In this document: positions 17,501 through 24,535 of the stretch, one piece after another | How the letters are laid out: every line of letters begins with the position of its first letter | Numbering within the stretch: the first letter of the stretch is position 1 | Assembly: GCF_903893715.1 (NCBI RefSeq) | Contig: NZ_CAITNG010000039.1 | Span: 33,532-97,531 of the forward strand | DNA: 64,000 nucleotides | Reading direction: 5' to 3' | DNA from: an uncultured Mucilaginibacter sp. | Lineage (GTDB): Bacteria; Bacteroidota; Bacteroidia; Sphingobacteriales; Sphingobacteriaceae | The notes under the pieces: generated by a model | Database searches by the model: none | What the model was told of the DNA's origin: nothing | The model's input: the letters and a program-made list of their open reading frames with translations, nothing else | Made by a program: the position numbers and the translations under genes

Positions 17501-18249
17501 TACGATTTGGAGATAGCATCTGCGATCAGCCGAACTACGACTTCGCCAGAGCGATTCTTATTGCTCCATTTGCTTATATCATCCAGTTGGACTTCAAAGT
17601 CTTTAAGGTGAAGTTCATATTGGTCCAGGTCAATTTTTACGTCCTCTTCATTCAGGGACATGATGATTGTCTGTTTAATAAATTCTGCTTCCAGCTTTGA
17701 ATTCAAAAATACATTCTGGATAGTTCTGGGCAGGTTTTGATACTGCCTGCTTTCAATCAAAGCATACTTACGAAATTCCGCATTAAGGCCTTTGTTATTG
17801 CCATATAGAATGTCCCGGTATTCTTCATACCGTTCAATTTTCCGTGTGTAGATATTTGTCCCGGAAAAAGTCCCCCTGATTTGCTCCCAGGACATTGCTT
17901 TGTTCTCGGGATTGATATAATTTTCTTTCTTGTATGGACCCTCTATAAAACGAAAAGCAACGCGGCCCTGGGACTTAAATGCCAGGACACAAAAGGGGCC
18001 GGATTCTCTTGCGACTTCATAAACGATGAAAGAGTTTCCGTAGGGGAAGTAATACTCGTCGAACGTACGCTTGCCTTTTTCAATTCCCAATTTAAGTTTA
18101 TCGGCATTATAGAAAAATAGTATCGCCCGAAGTGTAGTGCTTTTGCCCACCCCCTGGGTTCCAATAAAATGAACGTTGCCATCTATGCTTATATCGGCAT
18201 AAGAGATACCCGCACTGTTTATAAAAACGATCTTATTCAGGTATCTCAT
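14590..18249 (-). CDS. jetC: Wadjet-like JetC, SMC/MukB-type ATPase
   Basis: A 1219-aa SMC-like motor, expected to extrude plasmid DNA loops with JetA and JetB. Walker A is at residues 30-38 (GTQGVGKST). A signature-like NVGSEGTDILVKAMINI occurs near the C-terminus, followed by Walker B (LHCMMDEIGKLHP) and a switch-like LLINSSPTS. Between the ATPase halves lie roughly 700 residues of heptad-rich coiled coil, broken near residues 540-600 by a hinge-like segment rich in Gly and Trp. The start overlaps the 3' end of jetB by 17 bp, which suggests coupled translation. RecN/SbcC-type ATPases are less likely because of the flanking jetA, jetB and jetD genes. Confidence 0.85.
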   Translation of the reverse strand: MRYLNKIVFINSAGISYADISIDGNVHFIGTQGVGKSTTLRAILFFYNADKLKLGIEKGKRTFDEYYFPYGNSFIVYEVARESGPFCVLAFKSQGRVAFRFIEGPYKKENYINPENKAMSWEQIRGTFSGTNIYTRKIERYEEYRDILYGNNKGLNAEFRKYALIESRQYQNLPRTIQNVFLNSKLEAEFIKQTIIMSLNEEDVKIDLDQYELHLKDFEVQLDDISKWSNKNRSGEVVVRLIADAISKSYTEICFLEKEKSIVATQLITNHAFFEKALPGIMKQLENENEKLSAANKKVSEADQRFEDKKEKIVKEITLLTGKLNEAKQKSEGYERINIHQLIERVNKRSEWESRKEKLQKEQALLTARFTEITAKFDALIGQNKNHLNDFTNLKNAEKNNSREVFYKSKEVIGLQCDELIAEIEKENTDTKANAQELISIKTSNLHKLEIRKREVELERWYEREIEECKNSISEANRVIHAAGIEIAGSKKQLESIQKQWDFDLAKFDNEYNHTCARLEEAILSAKKSIEQINTLINNRKNSLFDWLNENKPGWEKTIGKVINQEQVLFHTGLSPQNTTGGSTNFYGLEIDLKEISTSVKTIADYEKEVRKYEDQIKKSEATVRTLGEDRVKEQDRCKKKYQPQIKSLKDLIALKEYDSQKAISAKDQKTVQLDDNHRKAIEEKNAAIRSIKLEIEVAKEEKQAADEQLRVLTNQVRNQVEVKKKERDNKISKENTSLQETLNKLSEDIKSEDIQVQSRINDLHLQASKALEHAGADTMRLNAIDTEFVAIVEELQFIENNRQTVSEYGKDKRELFDLIDKFKSDKKIYENQLATERQRHEIAKGKLQELVIKLNHIIAELDASQRKIEEDILAFDHFSQTEVFSKLDPAALIVSESVRTTRRLKDLIDEINDKSFSVRDKLDDLRTSIQKFLSHFSLANIFGFKTNLIETNDFFLFAENLKEFLEEDKISEFEKRTNERFASLIFQIGKETTDLVSKEATIQKVISDINKDFEERNFAGVIKSINLRLSPSANKIVMLLSEIRKFNDEHALSLGKSNLFSGNETEQINKKAVGYLKNFASEIASSKLKEINLSDTFELQFKVVENDNDSGWVEKLTNVGSEGTDILVKAMINIMLLNVFKESASKRFKDFRLHCMMDEIGKLHPNNVKGILKFANDRNILLINSSPTSYNAVDYRHTYLLAKNNKNVTTVKKLITNN

Positions 18250-18805
18250 GCTGTATATCTTCAGGTATGTCTATGTTCAGTATCAACTTTTCCAGGTACG
18301 TAAATGAAGCCAGGGTTTTATATTCATGTACGATGATATTTTCTAATTCGATAAAGTTATCCTTCTCCAAAATATCTAACACCTTGTCGATAATTTCTGA
18401 ATGCTTTTCCTTTCCAGGCGTGTACTTTTTTAGACCTTCTAACTTATTTTTCAAATCTGCGTCAACGCTTAACCTTACCAACAAGTCAGAAGGCTTGAAT
18501 CGAAATCCTGACCCGAAACTATTTTCAAACGTTTTTAGAAAATCAACAATATCAATCCATTTCATGGCAATTTCCAGTTTACGTTCCATTTCCGCGCGGC
18601 TTTCGGACCGCGCAAAGTAGTAGTATTCATCACCTTCTTCCAGGATCAGGTTAATACCCATGAAATAATCACAATAAGAATCATAATCCTGGCTGATTGC
18701 CGAGTAAAGTTTGCGCACGGATTCTCTACTGCTGTTGGAACAAATAAATTGGCCCTTATTCAGTATTTCAAAAACCTCTGCTGACTGTTTGGGTATTTCC
18801 TGCAT
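18233..18805 (-). CDS. jetB: Wadjet-like JetB, MukE-like subunit
   Basis: A 190-aa helical protein between the JetA and JetC candidates, in the place and size range of the MukE-like JetB, which binds the kleisin JetA. No catalytic motif is visible. Composition is charged, with a serine/arginine-rich segment around SNSSRESVRKLYSAISQ and an acidic C-terminus (NIDIPEDIQHEIPE). The gene starts 1 bp after the JetA stop and overlaps jetC by 17 bp. Identity rests mainly on synteny. Confidence 0.72.
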   Translation of the reverse strand: MQEIPKQSAEVFEILNKGQFICSNSSRESVRKLYSAISQDYDSYCDYFMGINLILEEGDEYYYFARSESRAEMERKLEIAMKWIDIVDFLKTFENSFGSGFRFKPSDLLVRLSVDADLKNKLEGLKKYTPGKEKHSEIIDKVLDILEKDNFIELENIIVHEYKTLASFTYLEKLILNIDIPEDIQHEIPE

Positions 18806-18806
18806 G

Positions 18807-20006
18807 TTATAACGGATAAATCAATAAATATTCTGTGTTCTGCCGGGTTTGATAGTCCCCGGTCAACCTGAACTGCAGGTCATATTGCGAAATAAGCTGG
18901 CAATAAATGGTAAGGCATTCCTCAAAGGATACCGGTTTGCCAAAATCGTAGGTCTGTAGAAAATCGAACAGGTTGTTACTTCCGGCAAGGAAACTATTTT
19001 TAACCGCCTCAAGATTTATTTGTTCCACCTCTTCAATATCAAGTTGCAAATAGTCTGATAAATTATTATCAGAAAGCTGAATGACAGAACGGTTGCCGGT
19101 CTTGTTTCTGCTCACAACTTTTTTTATGGCATCGAGTGCTTCATCATCGCTTTGCAACTGATCTAAAGAAAGCTTCAGGGGGTAGGCTGGATTAGGCTCA
19201 TAAACCAGTGCATGGTCTGTCAACAAAAGTTTGACGATGTTCGTCTTGCTTTTTAATTCGAATTGGTCTTTTAAATATTTTAATTGCCTGATTTTTTCCA
19301 ATAGCCCGCTTTGATATTTTAAGCGGTTCAAAAACTCTATAATTTGCTTTTGTATATCAATTAAATTATGGCGGCAAAAATTAAGCTGCCCCCGCAACGC
19401 GTTAATGATCCTTTGCAATTCTTCATCTGAAGCGGTTTTGAAAAAAGTCTGCTCCTCATCACCAGCTACCAGATTATCCGTTAGTGAGACGAGGGTTGTA
19501 ATGTCATTTCGCTTGAGGTCAAGGTGCTCCAGCTTGGCCTTCTTTATTTTATAATTTGGTTCATTCTTAAACGTATTATCGATGTTACGTTTAAGGTCAA
19601 CGACATTTCTTATGGCAATAATCCCCGTTTTTCTTAAGGCACTTTTAACCTGTCTCAGATAATTATACTTCCGGCTTTCACTATTTTCCTTCAGGTAATA
19701 AATGATATTTTGCTTTATGGTTTGGAGATTCTCCGAGATGTAGGAAACATTTATTTCTTCATTTACTTCTAATATCTGTTCAAAAAATTGAAGGAACTGA
19801 TCGTCAAGCTCCAAATAGGCCCCATTTTCCCTAAGCACCGCGAATTCAAGCAATAGCCGAAGTTTATCCTCATTGTAATCCAAGACTTCTAAGGCATCGT
19901 CATATTTATAGGACAAGACTTTGCGCTTCTCAAATATTTCCGTGATGAGCTTTTGTTCCCGGCTTAGCACCAATAGTAATTCACGTATAGATGAAAATGT
20001 TTTCAA
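18807..20006 (-). CDS. jetA: Wadjet-like JetA, MukF/kleisin-like subunit
   Basis: A 399-aa protein, first of the operon, matching JetA in position and general size. The N-terminal 100 residues look like a helical winged-helix region (IRELLLVLSREQKLITEIFE). The middle part is helical, and the C-terminal part (YLQLDIEEVEQINLEAVKNS onward) could be the kleisin segment that meets the JetC head. It is shorter than the DUF3375 JetA of type I systems, so a type II or III relative is more likely. I could not prove family membership from motifs alone. Confidence 0.72.
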   Translation of the reverse strand: MKTFSSIRELLLVLSREQKLITEIFEKRKVLSYKYDDALEVLDYNEDKLRLLLEFAVLRENGAYLELDDQFLQFFEQILEVNEEINVSYISENLQTIKQNIIYYLKENSESRKYNYLRQVKSALRKTGIIAIRNVVDLKRNIDNTFKNEPNYKIKKAKLEHLDLKRNDITTLVSLTDNLVAGDEEQTFFKTASDEELQRIINALRGQLNFCRHNLIDIQKQIIEFLNRLKYQSGLLEKIRQLKYLKDQFELKSKTNIVKLLLTDHALVYEPNPAYPLKLSLDQLQSDDEALDAIKKVVSRNKTGNRSVIQLSDNNLSDYLQLDIEEVEQINLEAVKNSFLAGSNNLFDFLQTYDFGKPVSFEECLTIYCQLISQYDLQFRLTGDYQTRQNTEYLLIYPL

Positions 20007-20179
20007 ATTGCTATTTCCTTATATTACAATTGATTACTTTATAGAGGTTTTAAAAGAAGGCTAATTTATTTAGTTTTCGGTTCCTTTTATAATATTTTAT
20101 CTGTTAGTGTTAAGTCTTTTTCATTTTAGCGTAAACTACTTATCCGAGTAAGGAAAATAAATTTATGAAAATAGTTGTT

Positions 20180-20205
20180 TACAAAAAACAGTTTTTGTAT
20201 ATTTG
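20180..20205 (+). promoter_or_regulatory. Operator dyad overlapping the -7 element of the XRE-ImmA gene
   Basis: A perfect 8-bp inverted repeat TACAAAAA/TTTTTGTA with 4-nt spacer spans 20180-20199. It abuts a consensus Bacteroidota -7 element TATATTTG (20198-20205), 26 nt before the ATG. A repressor bound here would block the promoter, as expected for autoregulation by the encoded HTH protein. Confidence 0.6.
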
Positions 20206-20231
20206 TCTACACCGAAACAGAAAGAAAACCA

Positions 20232-21290
20232 ATGGAACAAACATTTGCCACCAACCTCACGCGCGCAAGACTGCTAAGAGGTCTATCAATGGAAGAACTG
20301 GCATCTATGGCAAATTGCTCTAAGCAGGCGATCAGTCACTACGAAAGTGGATTGAGGAGGCCCGACAGCAGTATGCAATTATCCATAGCCGATGCCTTAG
20401 AAAAAGACATTGACTATTTTTACAATGATGCGAACGTAGCATTTAACCTGCACAATGTTAATTACAGGGAGGGTATGCTGTTAAGCCCTGCTCAAAGAAG
20501 TAAAGTTGAAGAACTTGCCAGCGCCCGATTGAATGATTATCTGGAATTGGAACGTATCGCCAAAGAACTGGTTGCGTTTCAAAATCCGCTGGAAGACATC
20601 ATTATCAACAATACGTTTGAAGCGGAAAAAGCCGCGAAGCAGCTACGGAAAAAATGGAAACTTGGAGAGGAACCGATCTATAATATTTCCGGCTTTCTGG
20701 AGAAAAAAGGAATCAGGATCTTAAAAATTGATTTTGGTTTCCACTACAGCCATGAGGGCTTGTCCGGGTGGGCAGAAGAAAAAAGAGTGCCTGTTATTAT
20801 TCTTAATGCCAGGCAGCAAGATTTGGCAAGGGTTAGATTTACGATCCTGCATGAACTCGGGCATTTACTGTTAGAAATTCAAGAGAGCCTGGATATGGAT
20901 GATATTGAACGTATTTGCGATGCTTTTGCTGGTGCTGTATTATTACCTGCTGAAATATTGGAACAGGAGTTTGGCAAAAATAGGACGGCTATCTCCATGC
21001 CGGAATTACGACGGATAAAGGAAATCTATGGTATTTCTATTAAAGCGATAATGGTCAGAGCCAGGGTAACAAAATTAATTACTTACGAATCCTATCAAAA
21101 ATGGCTTACCGCGGATTATCCTGACGCTGCATATGGGCAGTATAATGGTACGGAAGAACCTCAGAAATTCCTGCAAATGCTTTACCGTTGCCTAAGTGAA
21201 AAGAAAATAGGATTTGATAAGGCCGCTAAACTTTCAGGCTGGGATGAAGCTGAATTTAGGCAAATTTATAAACAACAAGTAGAGTTTTAA
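20232..21290 (+). CDS. XRE-family HTH regulator with ImmA/IrrE metallopeptidase domain
   Basis: A 352-aa two-domain protein. I chose the ATG at 20232 because an upstream in-frame ATG (20175) would lie inside the promoter. The N-terminal XRE helix-turn-helix reads LTRARLLRGLSMEELASMAN followed by CSKQAISHYESG. The C-terminal part is an ImmA/IrrE (COG2856) zinc peptidase domain with HELGH at residues 207-211. Known relatives cleave repressors or act as antitoxin-like regulators of mobile elements. The downstream 152-aa gene starts 1 bp after the stop, giving a two-gene cassette that resembles the XRE-COG2856 plus PIN toxin-antitoxin-like pairs predicted in many genomes. Confidence 0.88.
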   Translation: MEQTFATNLTRARLLRGLSMEELASMANCSKQAISHYESGLRRPDSSMQLSIADALEKDIDYFYNDANVAFNLHNVNYREGMLLSPAQRSKVEELASARLNDYLELERIAKELVAFQNPLEDIIINNTFEAEKAAKQLRKKWKLGEEPIYNISGFLEKKGIRILKIDFGFHYSHEGLSGWAEEKRVPVIILNARQQDLARVRFTILHELGHLLLEIQESLDMDDIERICDAFAGAVLLPAEILEQEFGKNRTAISMPELRRIKEIYGISIKAIMVRARVTKLITYESYQKWLTADYPDAAYGQYNGTEEPQKFLQMLYRCLSEKKIGFDKAAKLSGWDEAEFRQIYKQQVEF

Positions 21291-21291
21291 G

Positions 21292-21750
21292 ATGAACAAT
21301 ATCGTTATAACAGAGATTCAACTGGCCGCAACTTTTTACAGGTCAGGGCTACTTAAATATTTTAACAGTGATGAATTAGCATTTCACATTACGGACATCT
21401 GTTATAAGCATAAGATATTAGCAATCAATAACGATAGGTTGACGGCGCAAAAGATGGTTGACGCCGGCTTGCTTAAAGTTGTGACCCTGGATGAAAGCCA
21501 GATGGGCGAAGTAGACCGGCTTCATCATTTTTACAAACCGCAGTTTATTGTTAAAACAGTAACTGCACTTGTATTAGCGCAGCAAACTGGCTACAAGCTG
21601 TTAAGCCAGGATGATCTGCTCAGGGAGACGGCAGCACACGATTTTAAAATCAGGGCTATTAATAAAGGATGGCTTATTGAAATTTTAGTAAACGAAATCA
21701 GTATGATGGGAGAAACGATAGATGTAGACTTAGTAAAGCAAATTATATAA
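21292..21750 (+). CDS. Small PIN-like protein, possible toxin partner
   Basis: A 152-aa protein coupled to the XRE-ImmA gene. The C-terminal half has the layout of a PIN ribonuclease domain: VKTVTALVLAQQTGYKLLSQ, then DDLLRETA, then the terminal helix with KGWLIEILVNE. The N-terminal strand reads IVITEIQLAAT, so the usual first aspartate is not obvious and may be replaced by Glu. If active, it would be an RNase toxin controlled by the upstream protein. If the catalytic Asp is really missing, it may be a structural partner. Pairing is from synteny; the fold is by eye. Confidence 0.5.
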   Translation: MNNIVITEIQLAATFYRSGLLKYFNSDELAFHITDICYKHKILAINNDRLTAQKMVDAGLLKVVTLDESQMGEVDRLHHFYKPQFIVKTVTALVLAQQTGYKLLSQDDLLRETAAHDFKIRAINKGWLIEILVNEISMMGETIDVDLVKQII

Positions 21751-22052
21751 AAAAAAGCCACGGCAGAAATTACCATGACTTTGTTAATTCGATTAAGACC
21801 AAAGCTTTACAGGCTCTTGACTTAGGTAAGAATGTTCTTGCACTTCAAACTTACCTTCTTTTTCGCAATTCTGCAAATCCTCTGAGTGTTTTCAACCGAA
21901 TAAGGCATAAAAATGCCTATTTGAGCGTGTATGGTTGAATTTAAAATTAAAAAAAAGTAAAAAAGCAATTTTCATTTCCTGGTAATACCAGCCTGCGCTA
22001 CAAAAATGATATGTAGGGCCTTATTCACTTTTTAAATTTTAATAATATTATC
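21751..22052 (+). other. 302-bp intergenic region before the ubiquitin-like operon
   Basis: No ORF worth calling. A 6-bp hairpin with a 4-nt loop (AGGCAT/ATGCCT, 21903-21918) is followed by TTTG rather than a T-tract, so it is a weak terminator candidate. The last 60 bp are AT-rich and probably hold the promoter for the next operon, but no clear TAnnTTTG was found. Confidence 0.4.
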
Positions 22053-22751
22053 ATGTCAAATGAAAATAAAGGGGGAGCGCTTACCCCAAAATTAGCGCAA
22101 GCTTTGCAATTTTTTATAGAGGGTAAACAGTTTGAAACCTTCCATCAGTACCTGACAGGGGCTCAGTTAAAAGAGCTGGCCAGTATCCCACTGGCAGTTA
22201 ATTTGTACTTAGCAGTGCAAGCGGGTTATGAGCCTGAATTGATCGGTAATGAAAAAGAAGTTGATCTTGCCCGTAAGGATATAGAGCAATTCTTTGTCAA
22301 AGACAAGCTTAAATTTACCATCAATAGCGAACCCTTTACCTGGTACGAACAATATATTTCCGGCAAGCAAATTCGCGTCTTGGGTAAAATTGCAGCGGCG
22401 GATGAGATATTTTTGCAAGTTCCGCCGCCTTATCATAATGAACTCATCACTGACGATAGGGAGGTCGATTTGGCGCTGCCGGGCAAAGAGAGTTTTATAT
22501 CAAAAGCGCAACCGTTCGAGGTTACGCTGATTGTTAATGGGCAACCTAAAAAATGGAAAGAGAAAACCATCTCTTATGACCAGGTGGTGATTTTGGCTAA
22601 GCAGGATGACCCCTCCACCGGGGAAAAGGCCTATACTATTACGTACTTTGATGGGCCACCGCAAAACCCTAAAGGGGAATTAGCTAAGAGTCAGATTGTT
22701 TTTGTAATTAATGAAATGATATTCAATGCAACAGCAACTGATAAGTCTTAA
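22053..22751 (+). CDS. Multi-ubiquitin domain protein
   Basis: A 232-aa protein made of about three beta-grasp repeats of the Multi_ubiq type: residues about 15-80, 82-150 and 155-232. Repeats two and three are easiest to see (KFTINSEPFTWYEQYISGKQ and VTLIVNGQPKKWKEKTISYD), each followed by a PP-containing strand (VPPPYHNELI; FDGPPQNPKGEL). This is the modifier component of bacterial ubiquitin-like operons. The C-terminus ends TATDKS, not in Gly-Gly, so attachment, if any, needs processing or acts differently. It overlaps the next gene by 26 bp. Confidence 0.85.
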   Translation: MSNENKGGALTPKLAQALQFFIEGKQFETFHQYLTGAQLKELASIPLAVNLYLAVQAGYEPELIGNEKEVDLARKDIEQFFVKDKLKFTINSEPFTWYEQYISGKQIRVLGKIAAADEIFLQVPPPYHNELITDDREVDLALPGKESFISKAQPFEVTLIVNGQPKKWKEKTISYDQVVILAKQDDPSTGEKAYTITYFDGPPQNPKGELAKSQIVFVINEMIFNATATDKS

Positions 22752-23910
22752 CCCTGATTTGAAGCAACTCAGGGATGAGGGGTATGAAATTGAAATAATT
22801 GGTGGATACGTATGTATCCACCACATACCTTATGTAAATAGCAAGAAGGAAGTGAAATATGGTAAACTGATCACGGATATTACCTTAATTACACCAACTC
22901 TTGCAGATAAGCCGAAAGACCACACGGCTTTTTTTGTAGGTGAACAGCCTTGCCATCTAACGGGTGAATCGATGTCCGAAATAATTAATCTTGCGATACA
23001 GAATAAACCCTTGACAGAAAAAATCATCGGGAACTTTTACCTGTCAAGCAAGCCCAAAAGTGGCAATTACGCTAACTTTTATGATAAGTTCTCGCGTTAC
23101 ATCTCGTTAATCTCCGTAGCGGCCAGGGCCATTGAGCCGATAGCTACAGCGCGTACTTACAAACCGATGAGCGATGATGAGGAGAATAGTGTCTTTCAGT
23201 ATTATGATACCAACTCAAGCCGGGCAAACATCATGCAGTTAAACGCTAAGTTTAAAACACAAAAGATCGGGATTATAGGCCTCGGTGGCACCGGTTCGTA
23301 CATTCTGGATTTTATGGCGAAGACCTGTGTGGCAGAGATACATCCGTTTGATGGCGATGACCTAAAGGTGCATAATGCTTTTCGAATGCCGGGCGCGGCA
23401 TCGGCAGATGATTTGCAGGCCAGAATGAAAAAAGTCGATTATTTCGAAGCTTTATATTCAAAAATGCACAAGGGAATTAAGCCGCACGCCGTTTACATTA
23501 CGGAGGAGAATAAACACCTGCTCATAGGCTTGTCGTTTGTATTCATTTGCGTTGACAAAAATAGTGTGAGAAATGCGATCATTCAAATCCTGCTGGCGAT
23601 GAATATTCCGTTTATTGATGTGGGCATGGGTGTAAGGGTGATCGGTGATAAATTGACAGGTATGACAAGGACGACTGTAGGAACACCTGAAAAAAATGAA
23701 CATTTAGCCAACAGAATCTCAACCGAAGATACGGACGATAACGATTACACGACCAATGTGCAAATTGCAGAATTAAACGCATTTAATGCCATTTCAGCAG
23801 TGATCAAGTGGAAGAAAATGGTTGGGTTTTACCAGGATTTGCGCCATGAATACCATTCAACTTATTCTTTAAATGTAGGAGAGATCATCAATGAAGAAAC
23901 TAAGGCATGA
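22726..23910 (+). CDS. E2-like/E1 fusion: ThiF-family adenylyltransferase with DUF6791-like N-terminus
   Basis: A 394-aa protein that would activate the adjacent multi-ubiquitin protein. The C-terminal ThiF/E1 Rossmann domain starts at about 178 with IGIIGLGGTGSYILDFMAK (GLGGTG at 185-190), followed by the acidic strand end PFDGDDLKVHN. The N-terminal 150 residues resemble the E2-like DUF6791 region. Cys76 in FFVGEQPCHLTGESM is the best candidate for a thioester cysteine, but I cannot prove this. Typical position: directly after the Ubl gene with overlapping ends and before a DUF6527 gene. Related operons have been called Bub-type and are suspected defence systems. Confidence 0.85.
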   Translation: MQQQLISLNPDLKQLRDEGYEIEIIGGYVCIHHIPYVNSKKEVKYGKLITDITLITPTLADKPKDHTAFFVGEQPCHLTGESMSEIINLAIQNKPLTEKIIGNFYLSSKPKSGNYANFYDKFSRYISLISVAARAIEPIATARTYKPMSDDEENSVFQYYDTNSSRANIMQLNAKFKTQKIGIIGLGGTGSYILDFMAKTCVAEIHPFDGDDLKVHNAFRMPGAASADDLQARMKKVDYFEALYSKMHKGIKPHAVYITEENKHLLIGLSFVFICVDKNSVRNAIIQILLAMNIPFIDVGMGVRVIGDKLTGMTRTTVGTPEKNEHLANRISTEDTDDNDYTTNVQIAELNAFNAISAVIKWKKMVGFYQDLRHEYHSTYSLNVGEIINEETKA

Positions 23911-24328
23911 GTTTGTGCAGTATATGCCTGAACAACCGGAGGAAGGTGTTATTTATATCTCCATGAAATACCGACTGGCCGTACACCAATGTGTGTGCGG
24001 CTGCGGTAATAAAGTGATCACGCCTTTTTCTCCTACGGATTGGGAATTGCGCTTTTATGGCGATAGCATATCATTAAAGCCCTCTATCGGAAATTGGAAT
24101 TTCGACTGCAAATCACATTACTGGATAGTAAAAAATCAGATCAGATTTGCAGGGCGCTGGAGTGAACAGCAAATCAATGATGGTAGAAAACGGGACAAAA
24201 AACGCAAGGGCAATTTTTACGCCGATGATACAGCAATAAAACCAGTGGAGGTGATTGTAACACAGCCTGTTGTTAAATCCGGATGGAAGTTGAAAAGGCT
24301 GAAATCATTCTTTAGCTTTTTATCATAA
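23891..24328 (+). CDS. DUF6527 family cysteine-rich protein of the ubiquitin-like operon
   Basis: A 145-aa protein overlapping the E1 gene by 20 bp. A metal-site cluster His32, Cys34, Cys36 and Cys38 (VHQCVCGCGNKV) is followed by SLKPSIGNWNFDC with Cys73 and then SHYWIVKNQIRFAG with His76. This is the DUF6527 pattern. In related operons this protein sits where a JAB/peptidase component would, and it has been suggested to act as the peptidase for the multi-ubiquitin protein. The C-terminal tail (about residues 95-145) is basic and low in complexity. Confidence 0.8.
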   Translation: MKKLRHEFVQYMPEQPEEGVIYISMKYRLAVHQCVCGCGNKVITPFSPTDWELRFYGDSISLKPSIGNWNFDCKSHYWIVKNQIRFAGRWSEQQINDGRKRDKKRKGNFYADDTAIKPVEVIVTQPVVKSGWKLKRLKSFFSFLS

Positions 24329-24345
24329 AGTAATTAAAAATACGG

Positions 24346-24353
24346 AAAGGAGG
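24346..24353 (+). promoter_or_regulatory. Unusually strong Shine-Dalgarno (AAAGGAGG)
   Basis: A near-complete anti-16S match lies 8 nt before the ATG at 24362. Such sites are rare in Bacteroidota, where most genes use AT-rich leaders, and no other gene in this window was seen to have one. It argues that the tiny ORF behind it is strongly translated. Confidence 0.7.
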
Positions 24354-24361
24354 TATATAAG

Positions 24362-24481
24362 ATGAGCAAAATAACAGTGAAAGTAAATAAAAGTGCCGTT
24401 ACCGGTAAATTTGTTTCTAATCAACAGGTCAAAAGTAGTCCTAAAACGACCTACGTGCAAACCGTTAACAAATCCAGGTAA
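24362..24481 (+). CDS. 39-aa microprotein at the end of the ubiquitin-like operon
   Basis: A 39-codon ORF (MSKITVKVNKSAVTGKFVSN then QQVKSSPKTTYVQTVNKSR) begins 33 bp after the DUF6527 stop, behind a strong Shine-Dalgarno, and ends 21 bp before a terminator hairpin. It is lysine- and serine/threonine-rich and very basic, with no membrane segment. The pattern S-A-V-T-G-x-F-V-S followed by P-x-T-T recurs in a widespread class of unnamed bacterial microproteins known to me only as hypothetical entries. In this context it could be a ligand, scaffold or lysine-bearing target for the ubiquitin-like pathway; that is speculation. Confidence 0.7.
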   Translation: MSKITVKVNKSAVTGKFVSNQQVKSSPKTTYVQTVNKSR

Positions 24482-24502
24482 TTGAATTATTAACAATTCT
24501 TA

Positions 24503-24535
24503 AATAGCTATAGCGCCATGCTATGGCTATTTTTA
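24503..24535. terminator. Bidirectional Rho-independent terminator
   Basis: Hairpin AATAGC-T-ATAGC / GCTAT-G-GCTATT with a 5-nt loop (GCCAT); the single T-G position can pair as a wobble. It is followed on the plus strand by a T-tract and preceded by A-rich sequence, so it can end both the ubiquitin-like operon and the convergent nuclease gene, whose stop codon lies inside it. Confidence 0.75.

Noticed and set aside
13732..20006. Chromosomal MukBEF
   Set aside because: MukBEF lacks a TOPRIM JetD partner and is not expected in this phylum; gene order and sizes favour a Wadjet-like system.
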